Assembly (NCBI GenBank): GCA_000830175.1
Contig: JQIS01000001.1
Coordinates: forward strand, 159,482 to 223,481
From: Sulfurovum sp. FS08-3
Lineage (GTDB): Bacteria; Campylobacterota; Campylobacteria; Campylobacterales; Sulfurovaceae
Direction: 5' to 3'
DNA: 64,000 nucleotides
Positions 9,426 to 18,958 of the stretch are shown one piece after another (the first letter of the stretch is position 1; each line of letters opens with the position of its first letter). The notes beneath the pieces were generated by a model. It made no database searches and was not told the DNA's origin. It saw only the letters and a program-made list of their open reading frames with translations. Made by a program: the position numbers and the translations under genes.

Positions 9426-9783
9426 AATGCTCTAAAATCTCCTTTCTATCTTCATTGAGTACAAAATAACTTGTATAACATCTATCCAAAAAACTATCCA
9501 TATTTTTATTTAAAATCACTTTGCCAGTTGAAGCTATCTCAAATCTTAAGACATCATTTGCACTTTGCATATCTACTAAATCTACATCTATATTAAGCCC
9601 CATCGCTATATCCTGTGCCAAAAGCCATCTTTGATAGTTATCTATCTTGACTTCACTATAAAAAGCTATATCTATATCACTTCTACTATGATAACTGTTT
9701 TTAGCATAACTTCCAAAGATAATAATAAGTTTTGGCTTTAAGTGTGATAGTTTTTCTATGATAAAATCTTGATAAATCAACAT
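9415..9783 (-). CDS. mntA: MntA-like nucleotidyltransferase antitoxin
   Basis: A 122-residue minimal nucleotidyltransferase. The glycine-serine motif GSYAKNS is at 24-30 and the metal-binding D36-x-D38 in SDIDIAF. MntA enzymes AMPylate the HEPN toxin HepT and so silence it. The start overlaps the end of hsdS by 7 bases and the end overlaps hepT by 11 bases, so this is a tightly coupled insertion in the restriction operon. The order antitoxin before toxin is usual for the family. Confidence 0.88.
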   Translation of the reverse strand: MLIYQDFIIEKLSHLKPKLIIIFGSYAKNSYHSRSDIDIAFYSEVKIDNYQRWLLAQDIAMGLNIDVDLVDMQSANDVLRFEIASTGKVILNKNMDSFLDRCYTSYFVLNEDRKEILEHYDR

Positions 9784-11123
9784 ACCTTTACCTTTCCTGT
9801 AACCACACTGTCGATAAGCGTAGCTTTGTACTCTTTTAGTTTTGATATATAGTTTTGTTGGAGTTCTATGGCTTTGTCTATTTTTGTGGTTTGGGTTTCG
9901 ATGTGTTTTACGATTTGGAGTTGTTCGTTTTTTGGAGGAAGTGGAATATCAAAATTTTTAATTGTCTCAAAACTTAAACCCTCCCTTCCTCCCCCCTGTT
10001 GAAAACGCCATATTTGGGATTGCCCAACTTCTGACGCTAAAATATTATTTAATAGTATTGTAAAAATTTTATTCGTTGGTCTAATAATACATACATGCTG
10101 ATTTACATTTAAAGGATAATGAACATCTACATAATTACATCTACCAATGGAACCACCAGTAATGTTTAAAAGTACATCATTATATTTTACTTGACTGTTT
10201 TTCATTTTGTTATGAGTTTTTTCAGATATATACACGGATTTCTCATAATCTATTTTTTCAAATAAAATATTTTGACTTCTTAATAATGGAATTCCTTCTG
10301 TTAAATAGCTTAATGCCCCTCCACTAGGAGTTATACCACTACCAATTTTGATAACAACATACTTCAACTTCTTAACTTCCCAATGCTTCGGTATCTCCCC
10401 AATCCACTCCACGCCACTATCTACAAACTCTACACTTTTATCTAAACCTTTTGTGACCGCATCATTGATAACGATTTGACGACGCTCTTTCAAAAGCTCG
10501 ATGAGTTTTTGTTTTTGGCTAATCACTTCATCAATTTGAGCTGTTTTTTTGTCGAGGAATTGGGCTATTTTTGTTTGTTCTTGTTTTGGGGGCAAAATTG
10601 TAAATAAATCATTGATATACTCCTGCTTGATATTAATTCGTGTAAATCCACGACCAACTAAAGCGAAATAATTTCTATATGTCTTGCTTTGCAATAAATA
10701 ATTTAAAAACTCTGCATTTATAGCAAAAGCCTTTGGTCTAAACCCTTTGCAAAATGAATTTAAATAAAATTGTTCTTCATCAATATGTATGGAACATTTA
10801 CCAATATCTTCTAGTGTTTCACTGCTCATAAGAAAAATTATGTCGTTTTTCTGAACTTTATTTTGCTTCTCATAAGGTTTTATTCTTACATATTGCATTT
10901 GATTTTTATCAATTTTTAGATTATTACAAACATTTGTAAATGGTATAAAAGGCTTTTTATCTTCAGATATTTCTTTAGCAAAATCATCACCTTTTTTATC
11001 TGCTAATCCAGCAAACATTTTTCCAAGATATTTCATCTTTTGAGTTTCCCACCCCTCAGGAATCTCCCCCAACCACTCCACACCGCTCTCTCTATACGAT
11101 GGATATTTCTCTAATCTACTCAT
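9777..11123 (-). CDS. hsdS: type I restriction enzyme, HsdS specificity subunit
   Basis: A 448-residue protein with two target-recognition domains (about 1-190 and 225-415). Each is followed by the conserved coiled-coil spacer ([14 protein letters not shown] near 210, and the [19 protein letters not shown] helix at the end). The repeated SGVEW(L/I)GEIP blocks near residues 13 and 235 mark the start of each half. HsdS determines the bipartite DNA sequence methylated and restricted. The start chosen is ATG 11123 ([10 protein letters not shown]), which overlaps the fic stop by 8 bases; ATG-like starts farther up (11141) add only non-family residues. The 3' end is duplicated in the chimera at 8837-8935. 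Confidence 0.93.
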   Translation of the reverse strand: MSRLEKYPSYRESGVEWLGEIPEGWETQKMKYLGKMFAGLADKKGDDFAKEISEDKKPFIPFTNVCNNLKIDKNQMQYVRIKPYEKQNKVQKNDIIFLMSSETLEDIGKCSIHIDEEQFYLNSFCKGFRPKAFAINAEFLNYLLQSKTYRNYFALVGRGFTRINIKQEYINDLFTILPPKQEQTKIAQFLDKKTAQIDEVISQKQKLIELLKERRQIVINDAVTKGLDKSVEFVDSGVEWIGEIPKHWEVKKLKYVVIKIGSGITPSGGALSYLTEGIPLLRSQNILFEKIDYEKSVYISEKTHNKMKNSQVKYNDVLLNITGGSIGRCNYVDVHYPLNVNQHVCIIRPTNKIFTILLNNILASEVGQSQIWRFQQGGGREGLSFETIKNFDIPLPPKNEQLQIVKHIETQTTKIDKAIELQQNYISKLKEYKATLIDSVVTGKVKVC

Positions 11124-11664
11124 CTTTTTGATACCCCTCATAATAGTAAGATTTCTCTATTCCCTTGAAAATAATCTCTCTATTGTCTATATCGTTTGTT
11201 AAGTTTTTTTCTAGCAAAAATCTTAATTCCAAATCATTGATAGGGCTTCGCTCCATGGCTTGAAGATAGAGTTCTTTGGCTACATTTTGCCAATTGACCA
11301 CTTTTTGGAGTCTTGCTTTGAGCATCCTATCGAGCCATATTCGCATCGTTCGTCCATTGCCCTCCATAAAGGGGTGAGCGATATTCATCTCCACATATTT
11401 GGCAATTATCTCTTCAAAGGTTGTTTCTGGCATCTGTTCTATTTTTACTAAAATCTCTTTTAGATAAAGTGTATTGGCAAATCTAAATCCACCTTTTGAG
11501 ATATTAACCGTTCGCAACTCTCCTGCAAAATCATACAATCCATCAAAAAGATATGTGTGAATCTCCTGAAGTCCCTTTGTTGTACCGATTTGGATTTTTT
11601 CTATATCTTTGTTTTCAAATAATCTATAAGCATTTTCTAGGCTTTGTTTGTCTATATTTTTCAT
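11116..11664 (-). CDS. Fic-domain nucleotidyl (AMP) transferase
   Basis: A 182-residue stand-alone Fic enzyme. The active-site motif HPFMEGNGR starts at H97 and is canonical (HPFx(D/E)GNGRxxR). The upstream flap is [14 protein letters not shown] near residues 27-40. A C-terminal S140-PINDLE146 could be the autoinhibitory S/T-x-E type helix of class III Fic proteins, but the spacing is only approximate. Fic proteins transfer AMP to target proteins such as gyrase subunits and act as toxins or regulators. No antitoxin gene is adjacent, in line with self-inhibition. It sits between the YhcG-type nuclease gene and hsdS in the defence operon. Confidence 0.9.
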   Translation of the reverse strand: MKNIDKQSLENAYRLFENKDIEKIQIGTTKGLQEIHTYLFDGLYDFAGELRTVNISKGGFRFANTLYLKEILVKIEQMPETTFEEIIAKYVEMNIAHPFMEGNGRTMRIWLDRMLKARLQKVVNWQNVAKELYLQAMERSPINDLELRFLLEKNLTNDIDNREIIFKGIEKSYYYEGYQKDE

Positions 11665-11688
11665 TTTATATCCCTCAAAATCTTTAGT

Positions 11689-12735
11689 TTACTCATTGTC
11701 AAAACCTTTCAGTTCTGCTTCTATTTGCTCAATAGTAGGAAGTGATGACTCGTACTCTTTTGGCAATATTTCGGTTAGTTGATACTCACTTATACCTATT
11801 GGTGTATTTACATTTCTTAGGGCATATTCTACGATAGTATCACTTTTTGATTTGCAGATAAGTATTCCTATTGTTGGGTTATCAAATTTAGTTTTTATTT
11901 GTTCATCTACTGCTGTTATATAAAAGTTTAGTTTCCCTGCATATTCTGGTTTAAAATCTGTTATTTTAAGCTCCAGCACGACAAAACAGTGTAGTTTTAC
12001 ATGATAAAAAAGTAAATCTATTTTAAAATCATTTTTATCTACGGTTATTTTATATTGTTGCCCTACAAATGCAAATCCACTTCCAAGCTCCAATAAAAAT
12101 TTAGTCATATTTTGTATAAGTGCATCTTCTAACTCTTTTTCATCATAAGCTTCTCTAAGAGTTAGAAAATCAAAATTATAAGGGTCTTTTGTGATTTCAT
12201 TGGCTAGAGCTGATTGTGGTTTTGGAAGTTTACTTTCAAAATTTGTTATAGCTTTACCACTTCTTAGATATAACTCTTTTTTCATCTCTTCTACAAGTTT
12301 GGCTCTTGAATAGTTATTTTCAATAGTTTTAGAGATATAAAATAGTGCTTCATCTATATTTTTGACTTTTGAAATAATATGAATATTATGCCCCCAAGGT
12401 ATGAGAAAAATTTGTGCAACAGCTTGTTGCACAATTTCATCAACAGGTTGTTGACTGATTGAATAAAACAAAACCCATTTTTTCATATAATGGATATTTC
12501 TTAGCGAAAATCCTTGTAGATTTGGAAACTCTTTTTTTAAATCTTTGCTAATATTTTCTAAAATCTTATCTCCCCAAGAAGATTCATTTTGTTTTGATAT
12601 TATCACCCCGCCTATTTCCCAATATAGCTTTAACATCTCTTCATTTACTTTTATATGGGCTTTTAGTTGAGCTGATTGGATTTTGGATTTAATATCAAAT
12701 AAAAATTGTTTATATTCTTGTGTAATTATTTGCAT
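11689..12735 (-). CDS. YhcG-type PD-(D/E)xK nuclease (DUF1016 family)
   Basis: A 348-residue protein. The N-terminal DUF1016 part (about 1-165) is helical and predicted to bind DNA. The C-terminal PD-(D/E)xK domain (about 185-340) shows the aspartate in DFKIDLLFYH and the E-x-K in VVLELK. Family members are often encoded in type I restriction operons and are believed to be accessory nucleases. Here the start codon lies one base after the hsdM stop, and 24 bases separate its stop from fic. Confidence 0.9.
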   Translation of the reverse strand: MQIITQEYKQFLFDIKSKIQSAQLKAHIKVNEEMLKLYWEIGGVIISKQNESSWGDKILENISKDLKKEFPNLQGFSLRNIHYMKKWVLFYSISQQPVDEIVQQAVAQIFLIPWGHNIHIISKVKNIDEALFYISKTIENNYSRAKLVEEMKKELYLRSGKAITNFESKLPKPQSALANEITKDPYNFDFLTLREAYDEKELEDALIQNMTKFLLELGSGFAFVGQQYKITVDKNDFKIDLLFYHVKLHCFVVLELKITDFKPEYAGKLNFYITAVDEQIKTKFDNPTIGILICKSKSDTIVEYALRNVNTPIGISEYQLTEILPKEYESSLPTIEQIEAELKGFDNE

Positions 12736-12736
12736 A

Positions 12737-15085
12737 TTATAATCCTAAAATCTCTTTGATAAGTCCATCACTTGCATTTTCAAGTTCAAGTATATCTTTT
12801 GCCACTTCTTCTAAACTTCGAAGTGGTTTATGAGTGTAGAAGTATTTGTTAAAACTTATTTCATATCCTATTTTTGTACTATCAAGATTTATCCAAGCCT
12901 CTTCTACATGAGGTTTTACCTCTTTTAAAAAATACTCATAAATATCATCTTTTAAAGGTATATTTTCACTATCTCTTAAATCTGTATCACTTTCATACTC
13001 CATATACTCATGTTTATTTTGAGTTTTATAGTAGCCAAAATCTTTAAGTTCACTTTCTTTACATCCAAGATTTTCACAAAGTTTTTCTAGCTTATCATCA
13101 CTTATTTTAGAGATTTTTTTGATAACCTTTTGTGCCGTTTCGTCATACCAAGATACCGCATTTAATATCATGCTTTTTTCACTTGCACTTAGGCTTATTT
13201 TTTGCTCTTTGAGTACTTTTTCTACTAATTCTTTAAAGATATTAAAATCATCATATTCATCTGTTCCAATTTTTTCTTTTAGTTGTTTTGCAGATTCAAC
13301 AAGTGTTTTGTGTTTTTTCCACAACTCTTTTGAAAACAGTAATTTTAGTTGTTTTGCGTTTAGTTCAATACCATTTTTATCTAAGTGTTCTTCTATGGCT
13401 TTTTTATGTTTTGATAAGTCGTTATTACACTCTTCTTTATATTCTTGCTCACACCATATCATAGCCTCTTGTAGAGTTTTATCATATCGGAGGGTTTCGA
13501 TAAGCTCATCTCTAAACCTAGCTTTTAATCTTTTTGGTCGCTCAATATTTACCTTGTAGTATCCAAAATCTTTTGTTTCAAAGATTTTAGAAGAGATTTT
13601 CTTACCATCGATTTCATCATCACAATTTTCAAACTTTGAATAAATTTCCATTATTTTTGAAATATGTTTAGGCTCTAGTTCGCAGTTTTTATCTCCTAGA
13701 TTTTTTCGTAGTTTTGAGTATAAATCATTTGCATCTATTAGTTGTACTTTGCCTTTTCTTGTATTTGCTTTGTTATTTGAAAGTAACCAAATATAAGTAG
13801 TTATTCCTGTATTATAAAAAAGGTTGTTTGGAAGTTGAATAATTGCATCTAATAAATCATTTTCTATTATATATCTTCTGATATTACTCTCTCCACCACC
13901 AGCATCACCAGTAAAGAGTGAACTTCCATTGTGAACTGAAGCTATTCGGCTTCCTATACCATTTGAAGAAGATGATTTCATTTTTCCAACCATCTCCATT
14001 AAAAATAGTAATTGTCCATCACTACTTCTTGGAGTTGCATCAACATCACTTTTATTTCCCCAATAATCCTTTAGATTTACTATAAATCTAGTATCAATTA
14101 CATCTTTGCCATCTTTGATATATTTTTGTTCACTTGCCCATGATTTGCCATAAGGAGGGTTTGAGAGCATAAAGTCAAATTTTATTCCTGCAAAATCATC
14201 AACACTAAGAGTTGAACCATTTTTAATATTTTCAGGATTGTTTCCTTTTATCATCATGTCAGATTTACAAATAGCATAAGTTTCATCATTTATCTCTTTG
14301 CCGTATAAAATCACATCACCTTTAGCTTTTATCTCTCCATCTTCATCTTTAATAAAGTTTTGAGATTCTGTTAGCATTCCCCCACTTCCACAAGCTGGGT
14401 CATAAATAGTCATAACAGGTGGTAAATTATCTTTGATGGGGTCAAATACAATATGTGTCATAAGGTCAATTACTTCTCTTGGGGTAAAGTGTTCTCCTGC
14501 TTCCTCGTTGTTATCTTCGTTAAATTTACGAATTAGCTCTTCAAACACATATCCCATACCAAGATTTGTAAGTGGAGGAAGTTTTTTACCATCTGGGTCT
14601 TGGGCTTCTTTGTCTGTTAGATTTATATAAGAACTTGTGAATTTTTCAAGAACATCAAGAAGTACATCTTTGTCTGCCATGTGTTTGATTTGAGATTTTA
14701 ATTTGAATTTTTCGATTATCTCTTGTACATTTTTGCTAAATCCATTTAGGTATTCTGTAAAGTTTGCTTCAAGCATTTGTGATGAGTTTGTCGCTGTATC
14801 AAAAAGTTTTTGTAAAGTCCATTTGCTAGTGTTGTAAAAGACATATCCACTGGCATCTTGCAGTCCCATCTCATCAAGTTCTGTAAAACCAGCTTCAACT
14901 TGCTGAAATCGTAGCTCTTCAAGCACCGCCTCTTTGGTAGGTTCAAGCAACGCATCAAGCCGTCGCAAAACCACCATAGGAAGAATTACATCCCTGTATT
15001 TACCTCTCACATAGACATCTCGTAAACAATCATCGGCTATCGACCATATAAAACTAACTAACTTGTTGTGTGACTCTTGATTCAT
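12737..15085 (-). CDS. hsdM: type I restriction enzyme, HsdM methyltransferase subunit
   Basis: A 782-residue N6-adenine methylase. The HsdM N-terminal helical domain is followed by the catalytic domain with the SAM-binding motif DPACGSGGML (about residue 229) and the catalytic motif NPPYG (about residue 308). The C-terminal ~300 residues are a long helical extension, so it is longer than the classic ~500-residue HsdM but typical of the long subfamily. With HsdS it methylates the recognition sequence and protects host DNA. It is the first gene of the operon, and its ATG is only 15 bases from the mrdA stop, so it has no space for its own promoter in the intergenic gap. Confidence 0.95.
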   Translation of the reverse strand: MNQESHNKLVSFIWSIADDCLRDVYVRGKYRDVILPMVVLRRLDALLEPTKEAVLEELRFQQVEAGFTELDEMGLQDASGYVFYNTSKWTLQKLFDTATNSSQMLEANFTEYLNGFSKNVQEIIEKFKLKSQIKHMADKDVLLDVLEKFTSSYINLTDKEAQDPDGKKLPPLTNLGMGYVFEELIRKFNEDNNEEAGEHFTPREVIDLMTHIVFDPIKDNLPPVMTIYDPACGSGGMLTESQNFIKDEDGEIKAKGDVILYGKEINDETYAICKSDMMIKGNNPENIKNGSTLSVDDFAGIKFDFMLSNPPYGKSWASEQKYIKDGKDVIDTRFIVNLKDYWGNKSDVDATPRSSDGQLLFLMEMVGKMKSSSSNGIGSRIASVHNGSSLFTGDAGGGESNIRRYIIENDLLDAIIQLPNNLFYNTGITTYIWLLSNNKANTRKGKVQLIDANDLYSKLRKNLGDKNCELEPKHISKIMEIYSKFENCDDEIDGKKISSKIFETKDFGYYKVNIERPKRLKARFRDELIETLRYDKTLQEAMIWCEQEYKEECNNDLSKHKKAIEEHLDKNGIELNAKQLKLLFSKELWKKHKTLVESAKQLKEKIGTDEYDDFNIFKELVEKVLKEQKISLSASEKSMILNAVSWYDETAQKVIKKISKISDDKLEKLCENLGCKESELKDFGYYKTQNKHEYMEYESDTDLRDSENIPLKDDIYEYFLKEVKPHVEEAWINLDSTKIGYEISFNKYFYTHKPLRSLEEVAKDILELENASDGLIKEILGL

Positions 15086-15100
15086 CTATGTTTTAACCCA

Positions 15101-16924
15101 TCAACGGTTGTCACTCTCATCAACCTCCGTTTTTACCACGGGTTTAACATACCCTTTTTGATGCAACCAACGATAGATGTCGGCTACGATGGGACCTGCG
15201 GCACTTCCTCCGTGTCCTCCGTGTTCGATAATAGCTGTGACGATAATTTGAGGGTCATCATAGGGGGCATAGGTGGTAATCCATGCATGAGAGCGTGTGT
15301 AGTACTCCATATCCTCTTCGCTTATACGCTTTTTGACATCTTGACCGATGGAGACGACTTGCGAAGTCCCTGTTTTACCTGCTACCAAAAAGGGCATATC
15401 GTGGAGTGCTTTGTAGGCTGTACCTTTGGGATGATTGCACACATCGTACATTCCTGCACGTATTTCGGTTAAATGTTTGAGATTGAAATGAAAAGGGATT
15501 TCAACTTTTTGCACGATTTGATTATCAACTATGGAGGCAATTTGAGGAGTCACAAGATTGGAAGTCGCCACAAGTGCGGTGTAACGTGCTATCTGCATGG
15601 GTGTGGAGAGGACATATCCTTGACCAATCGAAGAGATAACCGTCTCGCCCATATACCACGGCTGTTTGTAGCGTCGCATCTTCCAATTTTTATCAGGCAT
15701 AATACCGCTATACTCTGTAGGCAAATCAATACCCGTAGCCGTACCAAAACCAAAATCACGCATATTTTTGGCTATAGCATCGATACCTACTTCTAAGCTT
15801 TTGTTATAAAAAAAGACATCGCAACTCTCACGAATCGCTTTGCGTAATGAAGTTGCCCCATGCCCCCAACTACTCCAACATCTAAATTTATGATCGGCTT
15901 TGCCCAGTTTGATATAACCTCTGCAATGTTCACTTCTATCAAGCAACTGCGGATTAGCGTTGGAAAAGGCTAGTGCCATACCCATCTTAATCGTTGATCC
16001 AGGAGGATAGGTGCCATGGATGAATTTGTTGGTAAAGGGGTGGTCAAGATCCTCTTGCAAAGCTTTCCAATCTTTGAAGTTAATACCACCCACAAAAAGA
16101 TTGGGATTGAAGCTAGGAACCGATACCGCCGCCAACACTTCACCATTTGGTCGCATCACCACAACCGCACCCGAATCCTCTCCAAAGCGGTCATAAATCA
16201 TTTTTTGAAGAGCTATATCGATATTGGTGATGATATTTTTATTATCTTTGGCATCGACATTTTTGAGCAACTCAATCTCTTTGTTACGGGCATTGACTTT
16301 GAAGATTTGATAACCCAACTCTCCTTGAAGAACGCTATTGTAGCTGCGTTCCAATCCGCTTTTACCCACACGTCCAACCACCTCTACGACTGGGTCGGTC
16401 GTGTTCTCTTTTTCGTTGGAGCGTCCAATGTAGCCTATAATATGTGAGGCATATTTATTATAGGGATAGTAGCGATTGGTTTCGGCTTCGATAAGGATGT
16501 TTTCATTGAGACTTAGGGCAGGATAGTGGCTAATCATGTGGTCGTATTGAATAAAATCAACTACTTTGATAAATTTGTGATTGTAGTGAGAGGATTGTTG
16601 CTGATAGACTTTTTTCATTACGCTCTTATTGAGATCAGGGAAATAGCCTACAATGGTATCAATGGCACTATCAAGCTTTTTTTTCTTACCGCTATCCAAA
16701 TGGGGGGCGATGGAGATTGAAAAACCGATTTTATTGTAAGCCAAAATCTTGCCGTTGCGATCCAAAATCTCCCCTCGTGTGGGTTTGGAGTGAATCTTTT
16801 TTTCGATATTTTCTTTGGCTAACTTCTCATAATAGATATTGGATTTGACACTAATATTATAAACTCTATGCAACAATATTCCCCAAAAAATCAAAAAGAT
16901 AACGATGACTATTTTGTATCTCAT
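15101..16924 (-). CDS. mrdA: penicillin-binding protein 2 (peptidoglycan transpeptidase)
   Basis: A 607-residue class B PBP. An N-terminal membrane anchor (about 5-22) is followed by the dimerisation domain and the transpeptidase domain. Active-site motifs are S-x-x-K in GSTIKMG (about 307-313), S-x-N-like SCD (about 367) and KTG in AGKTGTSQV (about 508). It cross-links lateral-wall peptidoglycan with the elongasome. Its start overlaps the upstream membrane-protein gene by 4 bases. The gene order with engB, lptA, lptC, kdsC and rlpA matches that of Helicobacter and Campylobacter. Last gene of the housekeeping operon; the defence operon follows at once. Confidence 0.95.
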   Translation of the reverse strand: MRYKIVIVIFLIFWGILLHRVYNISVKSNIYYEKLAKENIEKKIHSKPTRGEILDRNGKILAYNKIGFSISIAPHLDSGKKKKLDSAIDTIVGYFPDLNKSVMKKVYQQQSSHYNHKFIKVVDFIQYDHMISHYPALSLNENILIEAETNRYYPYNKYASHIIGYIGRSNEKENTTDPVVEVVGRVGKSGLERSYNSVLQGELGYQIFKVNARNKEIELLKNVDAKDNKNIITNIDIALQKMIYDRFGEDSGAVVVMRPNGEVLAAVSVPSFNPNLFVGGINFKDWKALQEDLDHPFTNKFIHGTYPPGSTIKMGMALAFSNANPQLLDRSEHCRGYIKLGKADHKFRCWSSWGHGATSLRKAIRESCDVFFYNKSLEVGIDAIAKNMRDFGFGTATGIDLPTEYSGIMPDKNWKMRRYKQPWYMGETVISSIGQGYVLSTPMQIARYTALVATSNLVTPQIASIVDNQIVQKVEIPFHFNLKHLTEIRAGMYDVCNHPKGTAYKALHDMPFLVAGKTGTSQVVSIGQDVKKRISEEDMEYYTRSHAWITTYAPYDDPQIIVTAIIEHGGHGGSAAGPIVADIYRWLHQKGYVKPVVKTEVDESDNR

Positions 16925-17382
16925 AGGGCAAACACCATCAGTAAATCAAAGACAAAATAGGCAAACAGCAACCCATCCAAATCCAAAATAAACTCTTGGA
17001 AGATGTAGCTATAGAGCAGTATCATCTCCAAATAGAGTAGATTAAAAATAGCCACGACAATCAAGGCAACGCACAACTTGCAATGGTTAAAAACACTTAA
17101 TTTTGGAAAAATAAGGGTATAGATGAGTAGCGTTGAAAAGATGGATAAAAACATCGGCATAGAGAAGTTTACATCAATATTGAGCATATAGACAAGCACC
17201 ATAAAGAGACTCTCACGCTCTCCTTTTTCAATTGAGTCGATCAATACAAAAGCTGCTATACCCAAAAGTGGCGGTGAAAAGGCATAAATGGAGGCAATAA
17301 TGGGATAAAGCACGATAAAACACCACAACACTAAGCTATTTAAAGCACTTCGTTTGGGGCGATTTTGAGAGATACTCTTCAT
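16921..17382 (-). CDS. small integral membrane protein, possibly MreD-like
   Basis: A 153-residue, very hydrophobic protein with about five membrane segments. It occupies the conserved slot between engB/N-acetyltransferase and mrdA that holds an uncharacterised membrane protein in other Campylobacterota. A five-helix topology and a place next to PBP2 would fit MreD, the membrane scaffold of the rod-shape system, but the sequence shows no motif that proves it. Both ends overlap neighbours by 4 bases. Confidence 0.65.
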   Translation of the reverse strand: MKSISQNRPKRSALNSLVLWCFIVLYPIIASIYAFSPPLLGIAAFVLIDSIEKGERESLFMVLVYMLNIDVNFSMPMFLSIFSTLLIYTLIFPKLSVFNHCKLCVALIVVAIFNLLYLEMILLYSYIFQEFILDLDGLLFAYFVFDLLMVFAL

Positions 17383-17843
17383 GATTTATCAATCCTATAG
17401 ACCAAAGAGATCTCATCGCAAACAGGAAAACGAATGCACTTGATGCAATCAGCCCATATTTTGTGTTCGGGAATGCTCTCTTTGGGAATCTCAACAAATC
17501 CCAACTTTTCAAAAAAAGGGCGAATATAAGTAAGTACCAACACCTCTTCAATCCCTAACCCCCTAGCCTCTGCCAAAGCAAACTCCACAATCGATTGACC
17601 CACATGGCGTTTGCGGTAGTTTTGAGCTACTATCAAGGAGCGAATCTCGGCTAGTCGTGGAGAATGAATATGCAACGCTCCATAGCCTACAATTGCATCA
17701 TTCTCAAGGGCAATCACGTAGCTACGGATATTGGTAGCTACCTCATCATCTTCACGTTTCAAAATCGTTCCATCGGCTACTTTGTCGGCTACCAATTTTT
17801 GCATAGCACTTATGTCACTTAGGGTGGCTTTGCGTAGTATCAT
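17379..17843 (-). CDS. short ArgA-type N-acetylglutamate synthase (GNAT)
   Basis: A 154-residue GNAT acetyltransferase. The acetyl-CoA binding region is around residues 68-85 (EIRSLIVAQNYRKRHVG, with a QNYRKRHVG loop in place of the usual Q/R-x-x-G-x-G/A). The C-terminus has the KIWADCIKC...CDE block typical of the short, single-domain ArgA enzymes that acetylate glutamate in the first step of arginine synthesis. It lacks the amino-acid kinase domain of E. coli ArgA. The gene is locked by 4-base overlaps between engB and the membrane-protein gene. A general protein or small-molecule acetyltransferase role cannot be excluded. Confidence 0.75.
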   Translation of the reverse strand: MILRKATLSDISAMQKLVADKVADGTILKREDDEVATNIRSYVIALENDAIVGYGALHIHSPRLAEIRSLIVAQNYRKRHVGQSIVEFALAEARGLGIEEVLVLTYIRPFFEKLGFVEIPKESIPEHKIWADCIKCIRFPVCDEISLVYRIDKS

Positions 17844-18454
17844 TGCTCTGCAACTCCAAAAATATGGGTAAATATCTCTTGATGAACCCTATCGTGTCCG
17901 CTGTTTTTGACATTGGAAAGCACGATGGAATCGGGAAACTCACGCTTGAGCTTGTCACGCTCTTTTTGATTGAGCTTGTCTATTTTGGTAAAGAGTGTGA
18001 GATATTTTTGATCAGGGTTTTTGAAACTCTTGATATACTCCTCCACCTCATTGTCGATAAGCGTATCGGGGTGTCTAGCGTCTCGAATATGCACAAAGAC
18101 TCGAATGGCAATACGCTTTTGGATAAATTCAACCAAACTCTTTTGCCACGTCTGCTTAAGCGTCTTGGAGACCTTTGCGTAGCCAAAGCCAGGTAGATCG
18201 ACAAAACGCAAGGGAAAATCCTCTTGATTGAGACGATATTTGATGTCAAAAAAGTTGATAAGTTGTGTCTTGCCAGGTGTTGCTGAACTTTTAGCTAAGT
18301 TTTTGCGATTGGTTAGCCCATTGATGGTAGAGCTTTTGCCCACATTGGAACGCCCCAAAAAGGCTACTTCGCTACGGCTCTCATCGAGACTCTCATTGAG
18401 TGAGGGGGCGGATTTCATAAAGTTGGCTTCAATAATTCGAGGTGTGAGCATCAA
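17840..18454 (-). CDS. engB: ribosome biogenesis GTP-binding protein EngB (YsxC/YihA)
   Basis: A 204-residue GTPase of normal length. G1 is GRSNVGKSS (about 32-40), G3 DLPGFGYAK (about 86-94) and G4 TKIDK (about 151-155). EngB assists assembly of the large ribosomal subunit. It begins with two methionines; either ATG (18454 or 18451) overlaps the lptA stop. The gene is part of the conserved kdsC-lptC-lptA-engB-pbp2 string. Confidence 0.96.
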   Translation of the reverse strand: MMLTPRIIEANFMKSAPSLNESLDESRSEVAFLGRSNVGKSSTINGLTNRKNLAKSSATPGKTQLINFFDIKYRLNQEDFPLRFVDLPGFGYAKVSKTLKQTWQKSLVEFIQKRIAIRVFVHIRDARHPDTLIDNEVEEYIKSFKNPDQKYLTLFTKIDKLNQKERDKLKREFPDSIVLSNVKNSGHDRVHQEIFTHIFGVAEQ

Positions 18455-18906
18455 TTTTCCATTTCAAAAATAAATTTACTAGGACGCTCCAACGAGCTTT
18501 TGACGGAGGCCTTGCCCGTCGTGGAGTTAAGCACAATCACTTCGCCAAACAAATCACGTTTGGTAGTAAGGTCGTGTATAATCGCATCGCCTTTGAAGGT
18601 GTATTGCGTGAGTTGAACGATATACTCTACGCTTTTGGCACTCCCTTTGTAGTGAGAACCTTGGCGAAAAATCTCAAATCGCACATTGCCCGAAGCATCG
18701 TATTTTTTCGTCTCTTGATCGTCATTGAAATAGACAATAAGCAAATCGCAAAAGAGGATATCTTGCTCTTTGGTTACTTTAACATTATCAACAAAAAAGA
18801 TTTGCGAGGAGTTGTCATCTGCATAAAATTTATCCGACGTTATCTCTACTTTTGCACCGTAAAGTATCGGTGTAAAAAGCAGTAAAATGATTGTAAAATA
18901 TCTCAA
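18451..18906 (-). CDS. lptA: lipopolysaccharide transport periplasmic protein LptA
   Basis: A 151-residue secreted protein. The signal peptide (about 1-17) ends in YGAK, followed by an OstA/LptA beta-jellyroll (KVEITSDKFYADD...FVDNVKVTKEQD). LptA forms the periplasmic bridge that carries LPS from the inner to the outer membrane. Sequence is weakly conserved, but fold pattern, size and position after lptC support it. It overlaps engB by 4 bases. Confidence 0.85.
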   Translation of the reverse strand: MRYFTIILLLFTPILYGAKVEITSDKFYADDNSSQIFFVDNVKVTKEQDILFCDLLIVYFNDDQETKKYDASGNVRFEIFRQGSHYKGSAKSVEYIVQLTQYTFKGDAIIHDLTTKRDLFGEVIVLNSTTGKASVKSSLERPSKFIFEMEN

Positions 18907-18958
18907 AATATCTACCTAAGAGTTTTTAATTATTATTATACCATTTGCAACCATAGAG

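Noticed and set aside
9980-10005. Runs of C (G on the coding strand) in hsdS as a possible phase-variation tract
   Set aside because: The longest run is six bases and interrupted by other bases nearby; phase-variable tracts in this phylum are usually longer.
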